Assembly (NCBI GenBank): GCA_937911745.1
Contig: CALDPX010000059.1
Coordinates: 1 to 64,000 of the forward strand
Origin: an uncultured Alistipes sp.
Lineage (GTDB): Bacteria > Bacteroidota > Bacteroidia > Bacteroidales > Rikenellaceae
Length of the DNA: 64,000 nucleotides
Direction: 5' to 3'
In this document: piece after piece, positions 1 to 8,261 of the stretch
How the letters are laid out: each line of letters starts with the position of its first letter
Position numbering within the stretch: the first letter of the stretch is position 1
Position numbers and translations under genes: made by a program
The notes under the pieces: generated by a model
What the model saw: only the letters and a program-made list of their open reading frames with translations
What the model was told of the DNA's origin: nothing
Database searches by the model: none

Positions 1-55
1 AGCCCGTAAATGTCAACATCAGGGCTGTGCTCAGCATTAGTAAAAGTTTTTTCAT
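1..55 (-). CDS. 5' fragment of a secreted protein gene (truncated by window edge)
   Basis: Only the first 18 codons are inside the window. They read MKKLLLMLSTALMLTFTG, a lysine-rich start followed by a hydrophobic run, which is a typical Sec signal peptide, so the product is probably exported. A consensus-like minus-strand promoter lies about 290 nt upstream and the intervening leader holds a long rod-shaped RNA structure. The product cannot be named from this fragment. Confidence 0.55.
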   Translation of the reverse strand, partial: MKKLLLMLSTALMLTFTG

Positions 56-165
56 TTTAGTAATAATTATTTTGGGTTAATTTATTGTGTCCCCAATTAT
101 TACTATTCGCACCCCAATAGTGATTAATAAACAAAAAGAAAGCGTGGTGCTGAAAGACTTATTTT

Positions 166-300
166 AGAATTACAGGTCGTAGGAAACCTAACAGATAAAA
201 CAAGCAACAGCCCACGCCTATACCCCAATGCAGGGTATGACGTGGCAAGCATAGTGCCTATTCTCTCTGTTGTCCGAATTTCCTACGTTCGTAATTCGAG
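166..300 (-). ncRNA. Rod-shaped structured RNA, possibly 6S-like
   Basis: Two flanking arms pair closely: GAATTAC (about 167-173) with GTAATTC near 296, and CGTAGGAAA with TTTCCTACG just inside. The centre holds a second hairpin (CCACG...CGTGG and TACCC...GGGTA) and a weaker AACAG/CTGTT pairing, with unpaired bubbles between them. A closing stem, a large central bubble and a terminal stem-loop is the general shape of 6S RNA, and Bacteroidetes have a divergent 6S class. The minus strand is preferred because a good promoter lies at 341-371. It could instead be a cis-acting leader of the truncated gene. Identity and strand are inference. Confidence 0.45.
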
Positions 301-340
301 AATAAACTTACACTTTCCGCGTAAAATTAATATGTTAGCA

Positions 341-371
341 CAAAGATAATACAATAATTCCCAATTATCAA
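341..371 (-). promoter_or_regulatory. Bacteroidetes-type promoter reading leftward
   Basis: On the minus strand there is TATCTTTG (341-348), matching the TAnnTTTG -7 element, with TTG (369-371) 20 nt upstream as the -33 element. Transcription would start near 334 and run through the structured RNA toward the truncated gene. Confidence 0.55.
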
Positions 372-395
372 TTTTCTATTTTCAAGTTTTTTTCT

Positions 396-403
396 TAGTT
401 TTG
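396..403 (+). promoter_or_regulatory. Probable dnaN promoter -7 element
   Basis: TAGTTTTG matches TAnnTTTG. Transcription would start near 410, giving dnaN a leader of about 100 nt. That leader contains an unusually GC-rich, alternating purine-pyrimidine hairpin at 427-451 (GCACGC/GCGTGC, with the alternative GCGCAC/GTGCGC). No clear -33 element is visible. Confidence 0.4.
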
Positions 404-508
404 TAGATTAAATAGGGTACTTGTGTGCGCACGCGAGTGGGTGCGCGTGCGAGCGAACCTCGAAAGTAGAATAAATAGTAAACGTAAAACAATAAAAATC
501 AGAACATT

Positions 509-1633
509 ATGAAATTTACAATCTCCTCTTCGGCACTCTTGTCGCTCCTTTCGACAACGGGTAAGGTGGTAAGCAGCAAGAACACTCTGCCTATCCTCGA
601 CTATTTTCTCTTCGATTTGAAGGGCAACACTCTGAAAGTTACCGCTTCCGACCTCGAAACCACTCTCGTGGGCAGCATTACTGTTGAGAGCGTAGAGCGC
701 GAGGGTATCATCGCAGCCCCCGTAAAACTGATGCTCGACTCGCTCAAAGAGTTCTCCGAGCAGCCCCTCACAATCGAGGCAAACGAGGACACTTGGGAGA
801 TTACCGTAAGTTGGAAGAGCGGTTCGCTCAACATTCCCGGCACCTCGGGCTTGGGCTATCCTGCACTTCCCGAACTCGCAGAGGACAAAATTGAGGTCGC
901 TCTGGACGTGGATATGATGATTGGCGGTATCAACAAGACCATCTTCGCCACTGCCGATGACGACTTGCGCCCCGTGATGAACGGTATCTATGTAAACCTT
1001 GCACAGGGCTTGGTTACCTATGTTGCTACCGATGCCCACAAACTCGTTAAGCACACCGCCGAGGCTGAGGTGGCGGCAGAGGCTTCGTTCATCATGCCCA
1101 AGAAACCCTCCAACCTGCTGCGTGGTATCCTGCTCAAAGAGGAGGACGCTGTGAAGGTGGCTTTCGACAAGAAGAATGTTGTTTTCTACTTGAAGAACAG
1201 TACTTTGGTATGCCGTCTTATCGAGGGTGTATATCCCAACTACAACGCAGTTATTCCCGCAGCCAACCCCAACAGGGTTATTGTTGATAGGGTAGAGTTG
1301 CTCAATGCCATTAAACGTGTGGCAGTCTGCTCGAATCAGGCTACCAACCTTGTGGAGTTCAGCATTGGTGCCAACACCATCAACCTTGCAACCAAAGACC
1401 TCGACTTCTCCTACTCGGCACGCGAGAGCGTTTCGTGCGCCTACGAGGGTCAGCCTATCGTCATTGGTTTCAAATCGACCTTCCTTGTAGACATTCTCTC
1501 GAATATCGAGACTCCCAGCGTTGTTGTAGAGTTGGCAGACTCCACTCGTGCAGGTGTCTTCAAACCCCTCTACGATGAGCCTCAGAGCGCAAATACTTTG
1601 ATGCTCTTGATGCCTATGATGATTAACTCGTAG
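509..1633 (+). CDS. dnaN: DNA polymerase III beta sliding clamp
   Basis: The 374-residue protein has the usual length and pattern of the bacterial beta clamp: three similar domains of about 120 residues, starting MKFTISSSALLSLLS and containing KNTLPILDYFLF near the N-terminus. The end, LLMPMMINS, corresponds to the conserved clamp C-terminus next to the protein-binding pocket. It forms a dimeric ring that tethers polymerase III to DNA. It is followed after 3 nt by an exonuclease gene, so the two are probably co-transcribed. The ATG start agrees with family length. Confidence 0.97.
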   Translation: MKFTISSSALLSLLSTTGKVVSSKNTLPILDYFLFDLKGNTLKVTASDLETTLVGSITVESVEREGIIAAPVKLMLDSLKEFSEQPLTIEANEDTWEITVSWKSGSLNIPGTSGLGYPALPELAEDKIEVALDVDMMIGGINKTIFATADDDLRPVMNGIYVNLAQGLVTYVATDAHKLVKHTAEAEVAAEASFIMPKKPSNLLRGILLKEEDAVKVAFDKKNVVFYLKNSTLVCRLIEGVYPNYNAVIPAANPNRVIVDRVELLNAIKRVAVCSNQATNLVEFSIGANTINLATKDLDFSYSARESVSCAYEGQPIVIGFKSTFLVDILSNIETPSVVVELADSTRAGVFKPLYDEPQSANTLMLLMPMMINS

Positions 1634-1636
1634 AAT

Positions 1637-2419
1637 ATGGAACTGAATCTCAAAAACCCGATTGTATTCTTCGACCTCGAAACCACCGGTATAGATATCG
1701 TAAAGGACCGCATCATCGAGATTTCGCTCGTGAAGGTAAGCCCCGGTAGCGATACACCAATGGTTAAGACTCGCCGAATAAAACCCATTGACGACAATGG
1801 CGAGGTGATGCACATTCCCGCAGAGGCTACGGCAGTACACGGTATTACCGATGAGGATGTGGCAGGGGAGTATACCTTCCGCCAGATTGCCAAATCGCTT
1901 GCCGAACTCATCAAAGGGTGCGATATTGGCGGTTTCAACTCCAATAGGTTTGATGTGCCGATGCTTGCCGAAGAGTTTTTGAGGGCAGGTGTGGATGTGG
2001 ACCTGAAAAAACGCAAGTTTGTCGATGTGCAGACCATCTTCCACAAGAAGGAGCAACGCACACTCTCGGCAGCATATAAATTCTATTGCGACAAGGATTT
2101 GGAGGGTGCACACTCGGCAGAGGCGGACACGTTGGCTACTTATGAGGTTCTCAAAGCACAACTCGATCGCTATGATGACCTACCCAACGATATAGCTGCA
2201 CTTGCCGAGTATAGCCAGCACACTCGCACTGCCGATTATGCCGGTAGGATTCTCTACGACGACCAGGATAGGGAGATTTTCGGCTTCGGAAAACACAAAG
2301 GCAAACTCGTGGAGGAGGTTTTTCGCAAGGAGCCATCATACTATGATTGGATGATGGAGGGTGAGTTTCCCCTTTATACCAAACAAGTCATTACAAGGAT
2401 TAAAACCCGCTGCAAATAG
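1637..2419 (+). CDS. DnaQ-like 3'-5' exonuclease with C-terminal DUF3820-like domain
   Basis: The 260-residue protein shows the DEDDh exonuclease motifs: FFDLETTGID (D13, E15), GGFNSNRFDVP (D106), and GAHSAEADT (H159, D164). After the catalytic domain (about 1-175), residues 219-260 contain FGFGKHKGKLVEEV, typical of the small DUF3820 domain found after DnaQ-type exonucleases in Bacteroidetes. It should remove 3' nucleotides from DNA, either as a replicative proofreading factor or in repair. Location 3 nt after dnaN favours a role at the replication fork, but this is inference. It could be a stand-alone exonuclease rather than the polymerase epsilon subunit. Confidence 0.9.
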   Translation: MELNLKNPIVFFDLETTGIDIVKDRIIEISLVKVSPGSDTPMVKTRRIKPIDDNGEVMHIPAEATAVHGITDEDVAGEYTFRQIAKSLAELIKGCDIGGFNSNRFDVPMLAEEFLRAGVDVDLKKRKFVDVQTIFHKKEQRTLSAAYKFYCDKDLEGAHSAEADTLATYEVLKAQLDRYDDLPNDIAALAEYSQHTRTADYAGRILYDDQDREIFGFGKHKGKLVEEVFRKEPSYYDWMMEGEFPLYTKQVITRIKTRCK

Positions 2420-2483
2420 TGTACGGGGTGCTGTTGAGGTTGTGCAATTTCAACCCCCCCCAAAACCTTATTGATTTGGACTA

Positions 2484-4307
2484 ATGAGAAGAGAGATTAT
2501 ACTCGTTTGGACGTTGCTTTGTGGATGTGTGATGTCGCTTTCGGCTCAGTCGATACGTTCCACAGAGGTGTTGCGTATAGATGACAATAATTACTACATT
2601 CATAGGGTAAGTGCGGGCGAGAGCGTGGCAGACATTGCTGCCCTCTACTCGCTTTCGGACAACGAAATTGTGTTGGAGAATGACCTCGATCCTGTGGCTC
2701 CTGCCATAGAGGAGGGGAGGGTGTTGAGGGTACCCTGTTACGAACGTATCAGCCGCCTGCAACCCAAACGTGGTGATGAGCGTTATGACCGCTACCGTAC
2801 TAAGGGTGGCGAGTCGCTCTTTAAAGTAGCTGTTGATTTTGCCATCGCTTTGGATACGCTTGTGGAGGATAACGCGGGAGTTGACATTACTAACTTAAAG
2901 AGTAAAACCTCACTCTATATACGTCGTTCGGCTTCGGGTAAAACACAATTGGCAACCATACGAGAACAGAGTATTCGATATGCAGAATTATTGAGTTCGC
3001 TATCGCGCGAATGGGATTATTTCACCGTGAACGAAGGGGGTACGCTCTATTCGTTGGCTGTGGAGAGAGGCGTTGATGTGGAAGATTTGACCGATGATAA
3101 CGGAAATCCCGAACTCATTTATGAGGGTATGGTGCTGAAAACTCCCCGCCAGGGTGACAAAATTGTGGAGGGTGGATATGAGCCCACCATTAAAAGCGAT
3201 ATTGCCGAATATTTGGATAGTCTCTCAATGAGTGATGTTAAGTTTCGTCCCTTCGATAAGGATGTGCTTACGGTGTCGTTGATGCTGCCATTGAGCGATA
3301 CTCTCGATAGGGTTAGAGGTAGTTTTGTGGAGTTTTATCAGGGCGCATTGCTCGCAGCCGAGGATTTCAAGACTGAGGGACGCTCGGTAGATATCCAACT
3401 TTTCAATACTAAAAACTCGGCAGCCTATGTGGATGTGTTGGTCGAGCACGAAAAGTTGTTGGAGAAGACAGATCTCTTTGTTGGTCCCATCTATGAACGA
3501 AATAGTGAGGCTGTTGTAGAGTTGGCGCGAGAGATGGGTGTACCTGTGGTATCTCCTCTTGCAACCACCACCCAAGGCTCCTACGGCAGACACTACTACC
3601 GCCTTGCACCGACAGCAACTACCCGCACTGATAAACTTGCGGGTATGATAGCTCCTGAAACCAACGTCATAATGGTCTATACAGCATCTAATGATGAGGA
3701 AATGGAGCGAGAGATTCTCGGCTTGCTTGGCGATCATCCCTTTGGTAAGGTTATTTATAACAAATCTTTCGAGTTGGATTCGCTGCAAAGTCGCCCCATA
3801 GAGGAGTTGATGGCAGAGGATGATAACCTTTTTGTGGTGCTTTCCGACAATGAGATAGATACTGACCGCTCGTTGGCTATCATCTCCTCCATTATGAACT
3901 CACGCCAACCCAAATACGGTAGCCGTAGGGTGCCTGTAAGGGTTGTGGGCTCAGCTGCGTGGGCTAAGTACAAGAATATGGACAAAAACCTGCTTTTCAA
4001 ACTCGATGTTAGTTATGTGACCAATTATCACGCCGATAGGAGTAACCAGAGAGTGAGAGAGTTTGACAGGCGTTTCATCCGAGAGTTTGGTAGGGCACCT
4101 TCGATGTTTGCCTATCGTGCTTATGATGCCGTGAGGCTCTTTGCTAACGCCATTTTTGCCGGAGGCGACCTCGCAGCCGAACTCAACGGCTCGGTCGTTC
4201 CGTTGCTTCAAATGCCATATAGCTTCACTGAGGAGGGAGGTAATATGGTGAATGATGCATGGGTAGTGGTTAATTATAGACCAAACTACACCATAGAGGT
4301 GCGATGA
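2484..4307 (+). CDS. LysM-repeat protein fused to a periplasmic-binding-protein fold
   Basis: The 607-residue protein begins with a signal peptide (MRREIILVWTLLCGCVMSLSAQ). Three LysM-like modules follow at about 38-84, 104-147 and 179-220; LysM usually binds peptidoglycan. Residues from about 258 to the end resemble a type 1 periplasmic binding protein (LMLPLSDTL, FYQGALLAAEDF, VGPIYERNSEAV, PVVSPLATT). The whole is therefore a cell-wall-anchored periplasmic binding fold with no ABC permease nearby. Similar fusions occur across Bacteroidetes and their role is unknown. The product is probably periplasmic. The gene ends just before a strong bidirectional terminator. Confidence 0.82.
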   Translation: MRREIILVWTLLCGCVMSLSAQSIRSTEVLRIDDNNYYIHRVSAGESVADIAALYSLSDNEIVLENDLDPVAPAIEEGRVLRVPCYERISRLQPKRGDERYDRYRTKGGESLFKVAVDFAIALDTLVEDNAGVDITNLKSKTSLYIRRSASGKTQLATIREQSIRYAELLSSLSREWDYFTVNEGGTLYSLAVERGVDVEDLTDDNGNPELIYEGMVLKTPRQGDKIVEGGYEPTIKSDIAEYLDSLSMSDVKFRPFDKDVLTVSLMLPLSDTLDRVRGSFVEFYQGALLAAEDFKTEGRSVDIQLFNTKNSAAYVDVLVEHEKLLEKTDLFVGPIYERNSEAVVELAREMGVPVVSPLATTTQGSYGRHYYRLAPTATTRTDKLAGMIAPETNVIMVYTASNDEEMEREILGLLGDHPFGKVIYNKSFELDSLQSRPIEELMAEDDNLFVVLSDNEIDTDRSLAIISSIMNSRQPKYGSRRVPVRVVGSAAWAKYKNMDKNLLFKLDVSYVTNYHADRSNQRVREFDRRFIREFGRAPSMFAYRAYDAVRLFANAIFAGGDLAAELNGSVVPLLQMPYSFTEEGGNMVNDAWVVVNYRPNYTIEVR

Positions 4308-4364
4308 AACTCATTCTTTGGAATGATTTGGGTATTGTTTCTTATGTCATAGAGCATAGATAGC

Positions 4365-4419
4365 CTCAAAAATAGTGAGCGGGCTCCTTGTTATAAGGTG
4401 TCCGCTCACTATTTTTGAG
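4365..4419. terminator. Bidirectional intrinsic terminator
   Basis: An 18-bp perfect stem (4365-4382 with 4402-4419) is capped by a 19-nt loop and has A/T runs inside the arms. It lies between the convergent LysM and typA genes, so it can stop both transcripts. Confidence 0.85.
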
Positions 4420-4439
4420 TCTCAACTTTCAATCGAGAG

Positions 4440-6245
4440 CTATTGTTGCGCCTTCTCGGCACGCTTACGGTCAATCTCGCTCAACAATATCTTACGCATA
4501 CGCATAAACTTAGGCGTAATCTCTACATACTCGTCCTCGCGGATATATTCGAGTGCTTCCTCCAACGAGAACTTCACAGCAGGCGCAAGAATAATTTTAT
4601 CGTCCGAGCCGCTGGCACGCATATTGGTGAGTTTCTTGCTCTTGGTAAGGTTCAGACAGATGTCGTTGTCGCGGGTATTCTCGCCCACCACCTGTCCGCA
4701 ATATATCTCATCGCCGGGCTCCACGAAGAAGCGTCCCCTATCCTGCACCTTGCCGAGTGCATAGGCGTATGCCTGCCCCGTCTCCATAGCCACCAAAGAG
4801 CCTACCGAGCGCATCTCTATCTCGCCTTTGTAGGGCTCAAAACCTTTTAGGCGGTGAGCCATAATAGCCTCTCCGGCAGTGGCGGTCAGCAGGTTGCTCC
4901 TCAGACCTATGATACCACGCGAGGGTATCTCAAATTCGAGCCTTGTGCGCTCATTACGCGACTCCATATTTTTGAGCGCACCTTTGCGCTTGGTCGTGAG
5001 CTCAATAGCTTTACCTGCGTAGTCATCGGGCACATCAATCGTAAGTTCCTCCACGGGCTCACACTTCACACCATCAATTTCCTTGAAGATGACCTTAGGC
5101 TGACCTACCTGCAACTCGTAGCCCTCGCGGCGCATAGTCTCGATGAGTACCGAGAGGTGCAGCACACCACGACCATAGACTATAAATTTGTCGGCACTCT
5201 CGCCCTGCACAACCCTTAGTGCGAGGTTCTTCTCCAACTCTTTGTCCAAACGCTCCTTGATGTGGCGGCTGGTCACATACTTACCATCTTTGCCGAAGAA
5301 GGGCGAATCGTTGATGGTAAAGAGCATACTCATCGTAGGCTCGTCAATAGCGATAGGAGGCAGTGGCTCGGGATTTTCGTAGTCGCAGATGGTGTCGCCA
5401 ATCTCGAAACCATCAATACCCACCAAAGCGCATATCTCTCCACACTCCACACTCTCCACCTTCGATTTACCCAAACCCTCGAAGACCATAAGGTCTTTTA
5501 TTTTGGTCTTTATGAGCGAGCCATCACGTTTGGCGAGCGTTACGTTCATACCCGAACGGAGTGAGCCACGAGTGAGTTTACCCACTGCAATACGACCTAA
5601 GTAGGGTGAGTATTCGAGCGAGGTGATGAGCATCTGAGGTGTTCCTTCCACCTTCTCGGGCTCGGGGATGTCGTCAATAATCGTATCGAGCAAAGGTGTG
5701 ATGGAGTTGGTCTTCTCCTTGTAGGAGTGGCTCATCCAGCCCTGCTTTGCGCTACCATAGATGGTGCGGAAGTCGAGTTGTTCCTCGTTGGCATCGAGCG
5801 TGAACATAAGGTCAAAGACCTGCTCGTGCACAAAGTCGGGACGGCAGTTGGGCTTATCGACCTTGTTTACCACCACGATAGGCTTTTTGCCCAGCGCGAG
5901 AGCCTTTTGGAGCACAAAGCGAGTTTGGGGCATAGTACCCTCAAAGGCATCCACCAAGAGGATTACGCCATCTGCCATATTCAGTACCCTCTCAACCTCT
6001 CCACCAAAGTCGGAGTGACCAGGGGTGTCAATAATGTTAATTTTGTAGCCGTTGTAGATTACCGACACGTTCTTGGAGAGAATGGTTATACCTCTCTCGC
6101 GCTCCAAGTCGTTGTTGTCCAACACAAGAGTGTTTTGCGCCTCCTGATTGCGTATAAGGTTGGCTTGGAGAATCATCTTGTCCACGAGTGTAGTCTTTCC
6201 GTGGTCAACGTGTGCGATAATTGCGATGTTGCGTAGTTTCTGCAT
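4440..6245 (-). CDS. typA: Translational GTPase TypA/BipA
   Basis: The 601-residue protein starts MQKLRNIAIIAHVDHGKTT, with the G1 loop AHVDHGKTT (about 10-18), then DTPGHSDFGGEVERVL (G3) and VVNKVDKP (G4). The length and C-terminal region (RGIIGLRSNLLTATAGE) match TypA rather than LepA or EF-G. TypA is a ribosome-associated GTPase that helps 50S assembly and stress adaptation. It is transcribed divergently from aroB; a TACCTTTG element lies 24 nt upstream. Confidence 0.97.
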   Translation of the reverse strand: MQKLRNIAIIAHVDHGKTTLVDKMILQANLIRNQEAQNTLVLDNNDLERERGITILSKNVSVIYNGYKINIIDTPGHSDFGGEVERVLNMADGVILLVDAFEGTMPQTRFVLQKALALGKKPIVVVNKVDKPNCRPDFVHEQVFDLMFTLDANEEQLDFRTIYGSAKQGWMSHSYKEKTNSITPLLDTIIDDIPEPEKVEGTPQMLITSLEYSPYLGRIAVGKLTRGSLRSGMNVTLAKRDGSLIKTKIKDLMVFEGLGKSKVESVECGEICALVGIDGFEIGDTICDYENPEPLPPIAIDEPTMSMLFTINDSPFFGKDGKYVTSRHIKERLDKELEKNLALRVVQGESADKFIVYGRGVLHLSVLIETMRREGYELQVGQPKVIFKEIDGVKCEPVEELTIDVPDDYAGKAIELTTKRKGALKNMESRNERTRLEFEIPSRGIIGLRSNLLTATAGEAIMAHRLKGFEPYKGEIEMRSVGSLVAMETGQAYAYALGKVQDRGRFFVEPGDEIYCGQVVGENTRDNDICLNLTKSKKLTNMRASGSDDKIILAPAVKFSLEEALEYIREDEYVEITPKFMRMRKILLSEIDRKRAEKAQQ

Positions 6246-6268
6246 CTGTTTTCCTATTATTTTGGTCG

Positions 6269-6276
6269 CAAAGGTA
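6269..6276 (-). promoter_or_regulatory. Probable typA promoter -7 element
   Basis: The minus strand reads TACCTTTG, about 24 nt before the typA start. The same octamer occurs on the plus strand at 6300-6307 for aroB, so the two divergent promoters face away from each other across about 30 bp. No clear -33 element is visible. Confidence 0.4.
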
Positions 6277-6299
6277 GTAAATTATACCCTTTTTTGTAC

Positions 6300-6307
6300 T
6301 ACCTTTG
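6300..6307 (+). promoter_or_regulatory. Probable aroB promoter -7 element
   Basis: TACCTTTG ends 14 nt before the aroB ATG, so the transcript would have a leader of only about 8 nt. Confidence 0.4.
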
Positions 6308-6321
6308 TATAAAATTAAGGT

Positions 6322-7320
6322 ATGAAAATGATGAAAATTCTCTCCGATATACAATTTACCCGCTCTTCGTCCACTCGTATTGTGGTGGGCTCGGTGCGCA
6401 AAACATTGGTCGAAGTACTCCCCAAGGGGCGTGTTGTTGCATTTGTCGATGCCGAAGTGGATGCTCTGCACAACCTTTCGGAGTTGATTCCCGAAAGTGT
6501 CGTAATACCCGCAGGCGAGGAGAACAAGAACCTCGAACTTGCCACAATGCTGTGGCAGGAACTCATTGAGAGTAAGGCTGATAGGCAGACCTTCCTGCTT
6601 GGTATTGGAGGAGGTGTAGTATGCGACCTTGTTGGCTTTGTGGCAGCGACTTTTATGCGCGGTGTACGCTTCGGACTTGTGCCAACCACGCTTCTGGCGC
6701 AGGTCGATGCAGCCATTGGGGGCAAATGTGGCGTCAATATGGGGGGATACAAAAATATGGTCGGAGCGTTTGCACCTGCCGACTTTGTGCTGTGCGATGC
6801 TTCGCTACTCTCTACGCTTCCCGAGAGGGAATTTCGCTCGGGGCTTGCCGAGATGATTAAAGCGGCAATTATTGGCGACAAGCAACTCTTTACGCTCTTT
6901 GAGCAGAACGACCTTGCGACCTTGCGAGGTAATGAGGCGCTTTTGGAAGAGGCGGTAAGTCGCAGTGTGGCAGTGAAGTGCGCCATCGTTGAGCGCGACC
7001 CCTACGAGAAGGGCGAACGCCGAGTGCTCAACCTTGGGCATACCTGGGCACACGCCATAGAGAGCCTCACAACCGACTACACCCACGGCGAGGCGGTGGC
7101 TATCGGCACCATTCGTGCCACCCGAGAGTCATTGCAGAGGGGCACAATCTCTGCCGAAGATGCCGAGCGCATCGAGAGTCTCATTGCCCGCTATGGTCTA
7201 CCCACCGATTGCGCCCTTACGGACGAACAGCTCAGTGAGGCTATGCAGCACGACAAAAAGAACTCCTCGGAGGGAATAGAATTTGTGCTACCAAAGAGGA
7301 TTGGATGGTTGGATCTTTGA
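6322..7320 (+). CDS. aroB: 3-dehydroquinate synthase
   Basis: The 332-residue protein has the NAD-binding stretch GIGGGVVCDLVGFVAATFMRG, broken as GIGGGVVCDLVG and FVAATFMRG, and the metal/substrate segments GLAEMIKAAII, LNLGHTWAHAIE and DYTHGEAVAIG. It converts DAHP to 3-dehydroquinate in the shikimate pathway, in the cytoplasm. It is a little shorter than the E. coli enzyme (about 360 residues) but all core motifs are present. The start at 6322 follows a promoter-like TACCTTTG by 14 nt; a second Met two codons later is an alternative. It is a single gene ending at a terminator. Confidence 0.95.
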   Translation: MKMMKILSDIQFTRSSSTRIVVGSVRKTLVEVLPKGRVVAFVDAEVDALHNLSELIPESVVIPAGEENKNLELATMLWQELIESKADRQTFLLGIGGGVVCDLVGFVAATFMRGVRFGLVPTTLLAQVDAAIGGKCGVNMGGYKNMVGAFAPADFVLCDASLLSTLPEREFRSGLAEMIKAAIIGDKQLFTLFEQNDLATLRGNEALLEEAVSRSVAVKCAIVERDPYEKGERRVLNLGHTWAHAIESLTTDYTHGEAVAIGTIRATRESLQRGTISAEDAERIESLIARYGLPTDCALTDEQLSEAMQHDKKNSSEGIEFVLPKRIGWLDL

Positions 7321-7351
7321 TGTTGATATCACTTGTTGGCTGTGATACCAG

Positions 7352-7384
7352 AAATGGAAGGCTATGTTGTTTAGCCTTCCATTT
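7352..7384. terminator. Terminator between aroB and rsmA
   Basis: A 13-bp stem, AAATGGAAGGCTA with TAGCCTTCCATTT, has a 7-nt loop and is followed by more T on the plus strand. The right arm overlaps the rsmA stop codon, so the last codons of rsmA are part of the aroB terminator. Confidence 0.75.
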
Positions 7385-8219
7385 TTTCTGAAACCCAATT
7401 AGTTAGGGTAATGTAGTCTGCCACGGAGAGGGCTTCGGCTCGGAGCGAGAAGAACTCGTGTTCGGCACCACCAAAGTCGCCAAAGGCTGCCCTAAGAGGT
7501 GTTTTGAGCATTTTGCGTCGCTGGCTGAATGCTGCCTTGACCACCTTCGTAAAGAGGACTTCGTCGCAACCCAAATCCCTCACACCATTACGCTTCATCC
7601 TCACAACGGCGCTCTTTACCTTTGGCGGAGGATTAAAAACGTTTTCGTGCACCGTGAAGAGGTACTCTATATCATACCACGCCTGCATCAATACACTCAA
7701 TATGCCATAGTCGCGGTTGCCTGCGGGAGAGGCTATGCGTAGCGCTACCTCCTTCTGTACCATACCAACCACTTCGGGTATGAGGTCTTTATGGTCGAGG
7801 ACCTTGAAGAAAATCTGAGAGGAGATGTTGTAGGGGAAGTTTCCGATTACCTTCAAACCCTCGGGAAACATCTCATCGAGTGGAAGGTTGAGAAAATCGC
7901 CATAGATGAGTCGTGGTGTGAAGTCGGGATAGTGACGGTGGAGATACTCCACGCTCTCGCCATCCACCTCAGCCCCCCAAGTACATATATCCTTGCGAGC
8001 CAAGAGAAACTGAGTCAGCACTCCCGTGCCGCATCCCACTTCCAAGACGTTGCCGCCCTCGCTCATAGCCTCTGCAATACTGCGTGCCACACCCATATCC
8101 GTTAGGAAATGTTGTCCGAGAGCCTTCTTGGGACGTACATAGTTGGAGTTGCCACCCCTTTGTTCGGAGTGGTTATGTCTACCGTCCCTGACTTTACTAT
8201 TGTGCTGTTTGTATGCCAA
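7371..8219 (-). CDS. rsmA: 16S rRNA dimethyladenosine transferase (KsgA)
   Basis: The 282-residue protein contains VRPKKALGQHFLTD near the N-terminus, the SAM-binding loop NVLEVGCGTGVLT, and the catalytic GNFPYNISS (N-[FL]-P-Y). It dimethylates the two adjacent adenines near the 3' end of 16S rRNA during small-subunit maturation. Compared with most KsgA proteins there are about 26 extra, polar N-terminal residues before VRPKK. There is no internal Met in that stretch, so the extension is either real or the true start is a non-ATG codon near VRPKK. Confidence 0.95.
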   Translation of the reverse strand: MAYKQHNSKVRDGRHNHSEQRGGNSNYVRPKKALGQHFLTDMGVARSIAEAMSEGGNVLEVGCGTGVLTQFLLARKDICTWGAEVDGESVEYLHRHYPDFTPRLIYGDFLNLPLDEMFPEGLKVIGNFPYNISSQIFFKVLDHKDLIPEVVGMVQKEVALRIASPAGNRDYGILSVLMQAWYDIEYLFTVHENVFNPPPKVKSAVVRMKRNGVRDLGCDEVLFTKVVKAAFSQRRKMLKTPLRAAFGDFGGAEHEFFSLRAEALSVADYITLTNWVSEKMEG

Positions 8220-8261
8220 TTGTCAAATTTTTTTGTATTGTTATCTCTATTTTCATTCTTT

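Noticed and set aside
56..508. Replication origin next to dnaN
   Set aside because: No DnaA-box cluster (TTATNCACA-type) is visible, and dnaA and recF are not in the window.
395..2161. A very long open frame on the minus strand opposite dnaN and the exonuclease gene
   Set aside because: It is the mirror of strong codon use in real genes on the plus strand; it has no recognisable domain, and dnaN and the exonuclease carry clear motifs.
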